DNA of 42,918 nucleotides from an uncultured Clostridia bacterium (GTDB taxonomy: Bacteria > Bacillota > Clostridia > Oscillospirales > Acutalibacteraceae). A program made the translations under genes and the position numbers. Each line of letters opens with the position of its first letter. Within the stretch, counting starts at the first letter, position 1. The notes beneath the pieces were generated by a model. It did not search any database, was not told where the DNA came from, and worked only from the letters and a program-made list of their open reading frames with translations. Positions 1 to 7,182 of the stretch are shown here, one piece after another. The stretch covers positions 1 through 42,918 of the forward strand of contig CAMGDG010000004.1 in NCBI GenBank assembly GCA_946041635.1, read 5' to 3'.

Positions 1-45
1 ACACCTAAGCCTTCGTCGGCAGCGTCAGATGTGTATAAGAGACAG
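1..45 (+). other. Sequencing adapter (Nextera P5/i5/mosaic end), not genomic
   Basis: Bases 1-4 match the end of the Illumina P5 arm. Bases 5-12 (CTAAGCCT) match an 8-base Nextera i5 index. Bases 13-26 are the Read 1 adapter core, and 27-45 are the 19 bp Tn5 mosaic end (AGATGTGTATAAGAGACAG). The four parts sit in the exact order of a Nextera library molecule, so this is untrimmed adapter at a contig end. True genomic sequence begins at about base 46. Confidence 0.97.
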
Positions 46-79
46 ATATTGGTAATAAGAAATAAAAGGAAGATTATCG

Positions 80-796
80 GTGCAAAAGCTTTTAAGTCTT
101 GTCCGTGCGGCAGTTGATAAATACAATATGATAGATGAGGGCGACCGCATTGCCGTTTGTGTTTCAGGTGGTAAGGACAGCGTTCTGATGCTTCTCTGCC
201 TTATCAATTTGAAACGGTTTTATCCCAAGAAATTTGAGCTTTGCGCCGTAACCGTTGACCCTCAGTTTTACGGAGAAAACGGGGACTTTTCGCAAATTGA
301 GGAAATCTGCCGTGAAAACGGCGTGGAGTATATGATAAAGCGCACCGGGCTTTACAATGTAATTTTTGAGGAACGCAAGGAGTCGAATCCGTGCAGTCTG
401 TGCGCAAGAATGAGGCGGGGGATTCTTCACGATACGGCAAAGGAGCTGGGTTGCAATAAAATCTCGCTGGGTCATCATCTTGACGACACCGCCGAAACTT
501 TCATTATGAATTTGTTTTCAGGGGGCAGGGCGGAAAGCTTTTCTCCCGTTTCATATCTTTCGCGCAAGGATTTATATATGATAAGACCTATGATTTTTGC
601 ATACGAAACGGACATTGAGCGTGTTGTAAGAAAAGAAAATGTACCCATTGTAAAAAGCCGTTGCCCCGTTGACGAAAAAACAAACCGTGAAGATACGAAA
701 AAACTGCTGGCGGATTTGGAAAAGAAATATCCCGGGCTTCGGCAGAAAATCGTGGGCGCAATGGAGCGTGGAAAATTAAGCGGCTGGCACGAGTAA
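80..796 (+). CDS. ttcA: TtcA-family tRNA 2-thiocytidine-type PP-loop thiolase
   Basis: This 238-residue protein belongs to the PP-loop ATP pyrophosphatase group that adenylates tRNA bases before thiolation. TtcA makes 2-thiocytidine at position 32 and carries a [4Fe-4S] cluster. Visible motifs are the PP-loop SGGKDS (29-34), CSLC (105-108), GHHLDDTAET (131-140) and a third cysteine in SRCPVD (C195), which matches the CxxC plus distal Cys pattern of TtcA. I chose the GTG at 80 because AAAGGAAG lies 7 nt upstream and the next in-frame ATG would fall within the fold. The family is certain. Whether the substrate is C32 or another base is less so, since Clostridia carry several TtcA-like paralogues. 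The promoter is not visible because adapter starts 35 bases upstream. Confidence 0.85.
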   Translation: MQKLLSLVRAAVDKYNMIDEGDRIAVCVSGGKDSVLMLLCLINLKRFYPKKFELCAVTVDPQFYGENGDFSQIEEICRENGVEYMIKRTGLYNVIFEERKESNPCSLCARMRRGILHDTAKELGCNKISLGHHLDDTAETFIMNLFSGGRAESFSPVSYLSRKDLYMIRPMIFAYETDIERVVRKENVPIVKSRCPVDEKTNREDTKKLLADLEKKYPGLRQKIVGAMERGKLSGWHE

Positions 797-801
797 TTCC
801 T

Positions 802-830
802 TTGACACAGCCGACATATTATGGTAGAAT
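802..830 (+). promoter_or_regulatory. Sigma-A promoter for the 870-5499 operon
   Basis: TTGACA (802-807), a 17 bp spacer, then TAGAAT (825-830). This is a near-consensus housekeeping promoter 40 bp upstream of the DUF975 gene. Confidence 0.85.
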
Positions 831-869
831 TCTGTTAAACAGAAATATATATTAAAAAGGGGAGTTCTT

Positions 870-1820
870 ATGGATTTATTAAACAGAAAAGGCATTAAAT
901 CAGAGGCAAGGGCTTTTATCGGTACGGACCGCCGCTGGCTTTCTATGCTTTTGGCATGCTTGCCGCTGTATTTGCTTAACGGAGCAATTTCGGGCGGTAT
1001 AACCGTTCTGAAAAAAGTTACATTAAACGGTGCTGTTCAGGAAACGACAACTGTTTCTTTCGGAAGCAGTATTCTTTCGTGGCTGCTCATTCCTTTTACC
1101 GTGGCAATAGCGGGATATTATCTTAATTGGCTCCGCGGTTTTAATCCGGAGTGGAAAAGCATATACCGTGAGGGCGTTGACCGTTACGGCAAATATTTTT
1201 CGGTAGGCCTGATAACACAAATCATTATCGGACTGTGGACTTTGCTTTTAATCGTGCCGGGTATTATAAAAGGCTATCAGTATATTTTCGTGCACAATAT
1301 TATTCACGATAACCCCAACCTTTCAGCAAAACAGGCACGGGAATTGAGCCGCCGTATGACCGACGGTTATAAAGGCGACTTGTTCATAATGCATTTGTCA
1401 TTTATTCCGTGGCTTTTACTTGTAGGTATAACTTTCGGAATTGCCGCTATATATGTTGTGCCCTACATGGCATGCACGGGAGCAATGTACTATGAGAATT
1501 TAAAGAACAATGCTATTGCGTCAGGCAGAGCAAGACCTGAGGAGTTCGGCATTTTCCCCGTTCCGCCTTATGCAGATAACGGAGAGTTCTATAATCAGAA
1601 TCCGCAGGAACCGCAGAACGGCGGATACCAATATAATGCAAATCCTTATGCACCGCAAAATCCTTATGCTCAAAATCCGCAGAATTATGCACCGCAAAAT
1701 CCGTTTGCGGCACCAAATACGGATGTTCCGCCTGCACCGACCGCTTACGGTAACGGCACTGAAAATCAGCAGGAGAGCGAAAACGCACCGACAGATGCGT
1801 TCAATGAAGACGAGAATTAA
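870..1820 (+). CDS. DUF975 family integral membrane protein with Asn/Pro/Gln-rich tail
   Basis: A 316-residue membrane protein. The start MDLLNRKGIKSEAR and the following hydrophobic pattern match DUF975, a Firmicutes family of unknown function. Hydrophobic stretches lie near residues 25-50, 65-90, 115-135 and 165-205. From about residue 228 the protein becomes a low-complexity tail rich in Asn, Pro, Gln and Tyr, with imperfect repeats of the type APQNPYAQNPQN, then an acidic end. GGGGAG precedes the ATG with normal spacing. It starts a run of same-strand genes: the next gene begins 19 bp downstream. Its role is unknown. The tail is probably disordered and could bind a partner or the cell wall. 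Confidence 0.85.
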   Translation: MDLLNRKGIKSEARAFIGTDRRWLSMLLACLPLYLLNGAISGGITVLKKVTLNGAVQETTTVSFGSSILSWLLIPFTVAIAGYYLNWLRGFNPEWKSIYREGVDRYGKYFSVGLITQIIIGLWTLLLIVPGIIKGYQYIFVHNIIHDNPNLSAKQARELSRRMTDGYKGDLFIMHLSFIPWLLLVGITFGIAAIYVVPYMACTGAMYYENLKNNAIASGRARPEEFGIFPVPPYADNGEFYNQNPQEPQNGGYQYNANPYAPQNPYAQNPQNYAPQNPFAAPNTDVPPAPTAYGNGTENQQESENAPTDAFNEDEN

Positions 1821-1839
1821 ACTATCGGAGGCTTTATAA

Positions 1840-3048
1840 ATGAAATATGTTGTAGTTTTGTATGACGGTATGGCTGATTATCCCGTACCCGAATTCGGCG
1901 GTAAAACGCCAATGATGATGGCGAATAAGCCGAATTTTGACGCTCTGGGTAAAAAAGGAACTGTGGGGCTTGTTAAAACCGTTCCCGACGGTATGAAGCC
2001 CGGCAGCGATGTTGCCAATATGAGCGTAATGGGTTTCGACCCGTCGATTTACTATACGGGCAGAAGTCCGTTGGAGGCGGCGAGCATCGGAGTTGATTTA
2101 AAGGATACCGATGTAACCTTGCGCTGCAACCTCGTCACTCTTTCCGACGAGGAAAATTACTCCGACAAAACAATGGTGGACTACTGTGCCGACGATATTT
2201 CAACAGAAGAAGCCGAAAAAATCATAGCGTCTGTTCAGGAACATTTCGGCAACGATATGTATAAGTTTTACAGCGGCGTCAGCTACCGCCATTGCCTTGT
2301 GTGGAGCAACGGAACAACGGATTTGGGCAGTATGACGCCTCCCCATGATATTTCGGGGCGTGTTGTGGGCGAATATCTTTCAAAATCGGAAAATGCCAAG
2401 GAACTTGTGGAAATGATGAAAGAAAGCTACGAGTTTTTGAAAGACCACCCTGTCAATATAGAGAGAATTAAAAACGGCAGACGGCCCGCAAATTCAATTT
2501 GGCTTTGGGGCGAGGGCAAAAAGCCTGCTCTTTCTCCTTTCGAGGAGCTTTACGGCATTAAGGGCGCAGTAATTTCCGCTGTTGACCTGTTAAAGGGCAT
2601 CGGCAAGTGTGCCAAAATGGAAACTCCCGAGGTTGAGGGCGCAACAGGATATATTGATACAAACTTTGAGGGCAAGGCAAAAGCGGCGGTTGACGCATTG
2701 AAAAACGGCTGTGACTTTGCTTATATACATATTGAAGCTCCCGATGAGTGCGGACATAGGCGTGAGCCTGAAAACAAGGTGAAGGCTATCGAGATGATAG
2801 ACAGCCGCGTGCTTCCCATAGTGCTGGACGGCGTTCGGGACTTTGAGGATTACAAAATAATGATTCTTCCCGACCACCCCACACCTATTGTAACGGCAAC
2901 CCACGCTCCCGACCCTGTTCCCTTTATGATTTATCAGAAATCCAAGCCTCAAAACGGCGTTGACACCGTCAACGAAGAAACGGCAAAGGCTACGGGGCTG
3001 TTTATTGAAAGCGGAGTTAAACTTATGAATAAATTTTTAGAGGTATAA
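1840..3048 (+). CDS. ApgM-type phosphoglycerate mutase / proposed homoserine kinase
   Basis: A 402-residue alkaline-phosphatase-superfamily enzyme of the archaeal-type, cofactor-independent phosphoglycerate mutase group. Expected metal and nucleophile residues are present: D9 (LYDGMAD), S62 (ANMS, the phospho-serine position), D302 and H306 (PDECGH), D345-H346 (PDHP) and H355 (ATHAPDP). A bacterial subgroup has been annotated as a proposed homoserine kinase (TIGR02535, from memory) because its genes sit beside threonine/methionine genes. Here metY starts 3 bp after the stop, in the same transcript, which fits that reading. CGGAGG precedes the ATG. The fold and superfamily are certain. The choice between phosphoglycerate mutase and homoserine phosphorylation is not settled by sequence. 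Confidence 0.85.
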   Translation: MKYVVVLYDGMADYPVPEFGGKTPMMMANKPNFDALGKKGTVGLVKTVPDGMKPGSDVANMSVMGFDPSIYYTGRSPLEAASIGVDLKDTDVTLRCNLVTLSDEENYSDKTMVDYCADDISTEEAEKIIASVQEHFGNDMYKFYSGVSYRHCLVWSNGTTDLGSMTPPHDISGRVVGEYLSKSENAKELVEMMKESYEFLKDHPVNIERIKNGRRPANSIWLWGEGKKPALSPFEELYGIKGAVISAVDLLKGIGKCAKMETPEVEGATGYIDTNFEGKAKAAVDALKNGCDFAYIHIEAPDECGHRREPENKVKAIEMIDSRVLPIVLDGVRDFEDYKIMILPDHPTPIVTATHAPDPVPFMIYQKSKPQNGVDTVNEETAKATGLFIESGVKLMNKFLEV

Positions 3049-3051
3049 ATA

Positions 3052-4326
3052 ATGAGCGATTACAGAATTGAAACAAAGTGCGTACAGGGCGCTTATCGCC
3101 CCAAAAACGGCGAGCCGAGAGTTTTGCCTATTTATCAGAGCACAACATATAAGTATGATACGAGCGAGGCAATGGCAAAGCTTTTTGACCTTGAACCGGG
3201 ATATATGTACACCCGCCTTGCAAACCCCACAAACGATATGGTTGCGCAGAAAATCACAATGCTTGAAGGCGGCGTTGCGGGAGTGCTCACATCGTCAGGG
3301 CAGTCGGCAAACTTCTTTTCGCTTATCAATATTCTCGGGGCGGGCGACCATTTTGTAAGCTCCGCTACGATTTACGGCGGTACATTTAACCTGTTTAATG
3401 TTACAATGCGCAAGCTGGGAATTGATGTAACCTTTGTTGACCCCAACGCAAGCGAGGAGGAAATCAGCGCCGCATTTAAGCCTAATACAAAGGCTGTTTT
3501 CGGTGAAACTATCGCCAATCCATCTCTGGATATTCTGGATATTGAAAAATTTGCAAGAATTGCTCATTCTCACGGCGTACCGCTGATAGTTGACAACACA
3601 TTTCCAACGCCTATTAACTGCCGTCCCTTTGAATTCGGCGCAGACATCGTTACACACTCCACTACCAAATATATGGAGGGGCACGCAAGCATAATCGGCG
3701 GTGCGGTAATTGACAGCGGTAATTTCGATTGGGAACAAAACGATAAATTCCCGGGACTTACCACTCCCGACGAAAGCTATCACGGCGCTGTTTACACAAA
3801 AGATTTCGGTAAAGCAGGGTATATTACGAAAATTGTTGCGCAACTTTTGCGTGATTACGGTTCAACTCCCTCTCCTCAAAATTCTTTCTATCTGAATTTA
3901 GGTCTTGAATCTCTTGCGCTCCGTGTTGAAAGACATTGCCGGAACGCACAGACAGTTGCGGAATATCTTAATAATAACGATAAGATTTCATGGGTAAATT
4001 ACCCCGGACTGCCCGACAATAAGTATTACGACTTGGCACAGAAGTATATGCCGGAAGGTACTTGCGGCGTTATTTCCTTCGGCGTTAAGGGCGGAAGAGC
4101 GGCGGCGGAAAAGTTTATGAACTCCTTAAAGCTCGCGGCCATCGTAACTCATGTTGCAGACGCTCGGACTTGTGTATTACACCCTGCAAGCTCTACTCAC
4201 CGTCAGCTTTCAGATAAAGAACTTGTGGAGTGCGGCGTTACTCCCGATTTAATCCGCTTTTCTGTGGGCATTGAAAATGTCAACGACATTATTGCCGATA
4301 TAGAGCAGGCTTTGGCGCAGATTTAA
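3052..4326 (+). CDS. metY: O-acetylhomoserine aminocarboxypropyltransferase (sulfhydrylase)
   Basis: A 424-residue PLP enzyme of the Cys/Met metabolism family. It converts O-acetylhomoserine plus sulfide to homocysteine for methionine synthesis. The PLP lysine is K206 in HSTTKYMEGH; D181-N182 in VDNTF holds the pyridine ring; SSGQSA near 82 binds the phosphate. The length is typical of MetY (about 420-430) and longer than the MetB/MetC branch (about 380-400). The ATG follows the previous stop by 3 bp, and its ribosome site (AGAGGT) lies inside the end of that gene, so the two are translationally linked. No metA or hom is in the window. Confidence 0.93.
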   Translation: MSDYRIETKCVQGAYRPKNGEPRVLPIYQSTTYKYDTSEAMAKLFDLEPGYMYTRLANPTNDMVAQKITMLEGGVAGVLTSSGQSANFFSLINILGAGDHFVSSATIYGGTFNLFNVTMRKLGIDVTFVDPNASEEEISAAFKPNTKAVFGETIANPSLDILDIEKFARIAHSHGVPLIVDNTFPTPINCRPFEFGADIVTHSTTKYMEGHASIIGGAVIDSGNFDWEQNDKFPGLTTPDESYHGAVYTKDFGKAGYITKIVAQLLRDYGSTPSPQNSFYLNLGLESLALRVERHCRNAQTVAEYLNNNDKISWVNYPGLPDNKYYDLAQKYMPEGTCGVISFGVKGGRAAAEKFMNSLKLAAIVTHVADARTCVLHPASSTHRQLSDKELVECGVTPDLIRFSVGIENVNDIIADIEQALAQI

Positions 4327-4350
4327 CTGTATGGGAAAGGGAAAGGGAAA

Positions 4351-5499
4351 ATGAGTAAGAGAAAAAAGACAGTTTTGATAATTCGGTCTGCTGTCTTGGC
4401 AATTTTATTAACGGTGGGGATTGTTTTGGGAATTCTTTGGTTCCCCGTAAAGGGAGAAAAGAATAATGAAATTTGGTTGTCAAGCGACATGTATCGGTTA
4501 GAAGATACCGTTGTCCTGCAAAAAGAACCGGGTAAGGATTTCAAAATTCTGAATTTAACCGATATTCAGTACAGCGATATCCTTGACTTCGCTCAAAGAG
4601 GATATGCAAGAAAAACCGTTACTGCCTTAATCGAGCAGGAAAAGCCCGATTTGATTACATTGACGGGCGACCAGGTTTGGACGGTGTTCCAAAAGCAATC
4701 GCAAAAGGAATTGGTAAAGTTTATTGATTCTTTCGGTATTCCTTGGGCGCCTGTGTTCGGCAATCACGACGGTGAGGGCAACGCCGATAAAGCATGGCTT
4801 GCCGACCGTTTCTTGGAAGCGGAGCATTGTCTTTTCAAAAAAGGTCCCAATAATGTCGGCGGTGTAGGCAATTACATTATCAACATTATGGAGAGCGATA
4901 AAATAGTACAGTCCCTTATAATGATGGATTCGGGCGCTTCAAGAGATTACAGCGCAATCACCGAAGAGCAAAAAATGTATTCAAAAGCCATTGACCCGGA
5001 TACACAGGAATATATACTCAATGATGACGGTTCGGTTAAAATTGATGTTTTCGGAAAAAACTATGAATTTATAAGCGAGAATCAGATTGCTTGGTATAAA
5101 TGGGCAATTAAAGGCGCGGCAGAGGTAAACGGAGGCGAAACTCCCGAATCCATAGCATTTTTCCATATTGCATTGCCTGAATTTTATTTGGCATATATCC
5201 AATGGAAGGACAGCGGATACGACAGCGAAATGGGCTTCGGCGAAAAGCGTGAGGCGGTTTGCTGCCCAAGCGTTAATTCGGGCATGTTTGCCGCAATTAA
5301 GGAGCTGGGCAGTACTAAAAATGTTGTAGTCGGTCATGACCATGTAAACAATTACTCTGTTTTGTATGAGGGCGTGCGCCTTACATACGGCATGAAAACA
5401 GGCGACCGCTGTTATGCAAACAATGATATGAACGGCGGAACGGTGCTGACAGTTACCGACAACGGCGTTACAACAGAACACAAATACATAAAAGTATAA
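4351..5499 (+). CDS. Membrane-anchored metallophosphoesterase
   Basis: A 382-residue calcineurin-like phosphoesterase. A basic N-terminus and hydrophobic segment (about 7-31) form a signal anchor that would place the enzyme outside the membrane. Metal-site motifs appear in order: TDIQYSD (D71, with Q73 where many relatives have His), GDQ (106-108), GNHD (137-140), FFHIALPE and GHDH near the C-terminus. The substrate is unknown. The start lies 24 bp after metY behind three tandem GGGAAA units that provide a weak ribosome site. It is the last gene before a strong terminator. Confidence 0.85.
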   Translation: MSKRKKTVLIIRSAVLAILLTVGIVLGILWFPVKGEKNNEIWLSSDMYRLEDTVVLQKEPGKDFKILNLTDIQYSDILDFAQRGYARKTVTALIEQEKPDLITLTGDQVWTVFQKQSQKELVKFIDSFGIPWAPVFGNHDGEGNADKAWLADRFLEAEHCLFKKGPNNVGGVGNYIINIMESDKIVQSLIMMDSGASRDYSAITEEQKMYSKAIDPDTQEYILNDDGSVKIDVFGKNYEFISENQIAWYKWAIKGAAEVNGGETPESIAFFHIALPEFYLAYIQWKDSGYDSEMGFGEKREAVCCPSVNSGMFAAIKELGSTKNVVVGHDHVNNYSVLYEGVRLTYGMKTGDRCYANNDMNGGTVLTVTDNGVTTEHKYIKV

Positions 5500-5503
5500 T
5501 AAT

Positions 5504-5553
5504 AAAGGCGGAGATGTGCCGAGCGATGACAAGGCATTTTCTCCGCCTTTTTT
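5504..5553 (+). terminator. Rho-independent terminator after the phosphoesterase gene
   Basis: A perfect 11 bp stem, AAAGGCGGAGA (5504-5514) with TCTCCGCCTTT (5540-5550), runs into TTTTTT. The loop can hold a smaller TGCC/GGCA stem. Confidence 0.92.
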
Positions 5554-5595
5554 CTATACATATTATATATAGAAAATTTAGTTTTGTTTTCTTTC

Positions 5596-5624
5596 TTGCA
5601 TTTCGCCTTGCGTTGCAGTATAAT
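5596..5624 (+). promoter_or_regulatory. Sigma-A promoter for azlCD
   Basis: TTGCAT (5596-5601), 17 bp, TATAAT (5619-5624), ending 32 bp before the azlC TTG start. Confidence 0.85.
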
Positions 5625-5656
5625 ACGAATTTGCAAGCTGTGATGTAGGTGATTTT

Positions 5657-6373
5657 TTGAAAAAGCAAAATACATACAAAGCCGCTTTTAAAGCGGCTTT
5701 TCCATATACCCTGCCCGTGCTTACGGGTTATCTGTTTATCGGCATTGCATTCGGAGTAATGTTTGCGGATAAGGGCTATAACTTTATTTGGGCAGGAATA
5801 ATGAGTATATTGGTTTATGCCGGGTCGGGGCAGTATTTGGCAGTCAATTTTTTTGCGCCCGGAGTGAGCCTTTTTCAGGTGGTGTTTATGACCTTTATGG
5901 TAAATATCCGCCATATTTTTTACGGCCTTTCTCTCCTTGACCGATTTAAAACCGCCGGTAAAAAGAAGCCGTATCTCATTTTTTCTCTCACCGATGAAAC
6001 ATATTCCCTGTATTTTCTCACAAAAACTCCCGAGGGCGTTGACGAGGGAAAATTTCTGTTTTCAATAGCCCTTCTTGACCATTCCTATTGGGTTTTAGGC
6101 TCGGTTATAGGCTCTTTGGCAGGTACTTTAATTCCCTTTAACTCAAAAGGCATTGATTTTGCCATGACCGCCTTGTTCATTGTAATATTCGTAGAGCAGT
6201 GGTTCGACGGCAAAAACCGTTTTCCCGCCGTGTGCGGAGTCGTTATCAGCGTAATCGGGATATTGATTTTCGGCAGAGAAAACTTTATTCTCCCCTCAAT
6301 GATTATCATTTTGCTTGCGCTGTTGGCATACAGAAAAGTCCCTGAAAGCAAATTCGGAAAGGGGGAGCAGTAA
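5657..6373 (+). CDS. azlC: AzlC family branched-chain amino acid exporter, large subunit
   Basis: A 238-residue AzlC/BrnF-type membrane protein. With AzlD it forms a two-subunit exporter of branched-chain amino acids and analogues. Typical features are the N-terminal AFPYTLPVLTGYLFIGIAFGV stretch (about 15-35) and a run of hydrophobic helices ending near residue 230. I took the TTG at 5657 as start: AGGTGA lies 4 bp upstream and there is no earlier in-frame ATG after the promoter. The first codons encode a KAAF-KAAF duplication whose DNA forms a perfect palindrome (5678-5700). azlD overlaps the stop by one base. Confidence 0.92.
   Translation: MKKQNTYKAAFKAAFPYTLPVLTGYLFIGIAFGVMFADKGYNFIWAGIMSILVYAGSGQYLAVNFFAPGVSLFQVVFMTFMVNIRHIFYGLSLLDRFKTAGKKKPYLIFSLTDETYSLYFLTKTPEGVDEGKFLFSIALLDHSYWVLGSVIGSLAGTLIPFNSKGIDFAMTALFIVIFVEQWFDGKNRFPAVCGVVISVIGILIFGRENFILPSMIIILLALLAYRKVPESKFGKGEQ
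5678..5700 (+). repeat. Perfect 23 bp palindrome in the first codons of azlC
   Basis: AAAGCCGCTTT (5678-5688), one central T, AAAGCGGCTTT (5690-5700). It encodes the KAAF duplication and would form an 11 bp hairpin in mRNA just after the start codon (real loop smaller than the full arms allow). It could slow early translation. Confidence 0.6.
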
Positions 6374-6708
6374 TGCCTATAAGCTTCTCACGGTCCGTTA
6401 TTATAATAGTATTGGTGGCGATTACCACCTTTGCCACAAGACTTTTCCCCTTTGTGCTTTTCCCGAAGGGCAGAAAAATTCCCAAATCCGTTGAGTATCT
6501 CGGCAAGGTTTTACCCCCTGCGGTAATAGGTATGCTTGTGGTTTATTGTTTAAAGGGCGTAACGCCGCTAAGCTTCCCTTTCGGCTTGCCTGAACTTATC
6601 GCCTCAGCCATTGTTGTTATTTTGCATGTGTGGAAAAGAAACAATTTGTTAAGTATAGGCGTGGGCACCGTATTGTATATGGTCTTGGTGCAAACTGTTT
6701 TTAAATAG
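6373..6708 (+). CDS. azlD: AzlD family branched-chain amino acid exporter, small subunit
   Basis: A 111-residue, almost wholly hydrophobic protein with the AzlD pattern (TTFATRLFPFVLFP near residues 16-30, four helices). It is the obligate partner of AzlC. Its ATG overlaps the azlC stop (TAATG) and a GGGGGAG ribosome site lies in the end of azlC, so translation is coupled. Confidence 0.92.
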   Translation: MPISFSRSVIIIVLVAITTFATRLFPFVLFPKGRKIPKSVEYLGKVLPPAVIGMLVVYCLKGVTPLSFPFGLPELIASAIVVILHVWKRNNLLSIGVGTVLYMVLVQTVFK

Positions 6709-6714
6709 TGTATA

Positions 6715-6760
6715 AAGCAGAGCAATTTTGCCTTGTAGGCATTTGCCCTGCTTGTTTATT
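6715..6760 (+). terminator. Terminator after azlD
   Basis: AAGCAGAGCAA (6715-6725) pairs with TTGCCCTGCTT (6743-6753) with one mismatch. An inner TGCC/GGCA stem tops the hairpin, and a T-rich tail follows. Confidence 0.75.
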
Positions 6761-6847
6761 TTGTACTGTCTTTACAAGGAAAAAACAGGAATAATTTATA
6801 CATTTTTTCCGTAGAATATATGTAAAAAGGAGGTGGGACAGCCTGAT

Positions 6848-6878
6848 ATTTTGTAACCATTTTGTAATATTTTGTTAC
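6848..6878 (+). promoter_or_regulatory. Candidate WalR (YycF) binding site, three phased half sites
   Basis: TGTAAC (6852-6857), N5, TGTAAT (6863-6868), N4, TGTTAC (6873-6878). The first pair fits the published WalR consensus TGTWAH-N5-TGTWAH exactly. An inverted copy (TTACAAAAT) lies at 6904-6912. The next gene is a YocH/YabE-like cell-wall protein, a class under WalRK control in Bacillus. The site lies about 145 bp upstream of the visible -35 element, which is far for direct activation. Confidence 0.5.
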
Positions 6879-7023
6879 TTTTTTAATAATCTCACAAAAA
6901 AAATTACAAAATAACGCTATTCGGCCACAATATATAGTGTAAAAAACAAAGCGATTGGGATATTTAGTCAAAAATCGACTTTGAGTTTTATACAATTTAT
7001 ACAAAAAATAATTTAAAAAAAAT

Positions 7024-7052
7024 TTGACATTTTTATTGTGTGTGAATATAAT
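7024..7052 (+). promoter_or_regulatory. Sigma-A promoter for the G5/3D protein
   Basis: TTGACA (7024-7029), 17 bp, TATAAT (7047-7052): full consensus hexamers. Confidence 0.92.
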
Positions 7053-7059
7053 GGCAAAG

Positions 7060-7182
7060 TCACAAAGCGAGAATAACGGTTGTGCTTTAAGCAGGAGTTG
7101 ATTTTACTTTTCTAAGTAGAAGAAAACAAATGCACTCCGAGCAAAAAGCAAAGGGTTTGGCACAGCTTATTAAAGGAGCAGA
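7060..7182 (+). promoter_or_regulatory. Long 5' leader of the G5/3D gene, function unknown
   Basis: About 120 nt separate the expected transcript start from the start codon. The leader can form an imperfect hairpin closed by GGAGT (7094-7098) and ACTCC (7134-7138), and a smaller CACAA/TTGTG stem before it. I see no T-rich terminator. I do not recognise a known riboswitch; the ydaO/c-di-AMP conserved blocks, known before cell-wall genes, are not evident. Confidence 0.4.

Noticed and set aside
27-45. Tn5 mosaic end as evidence of a transposon
   Set aside because: It is preceded by the adapter core and index in library order; no transposase or second end is present.
4331-4349. Triple GGGAAA before the phosphoesterase gene as a regulatory repeat
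   Set aside because: It is simple sequence that also supplies the ribosome site; three units are too few to claim a role.
6826-6860. A small gene behind the AAGGAGG at 6828
   Set aside because: No start codon lies within usable distance; the nearest TTG is followed at once by TAA.
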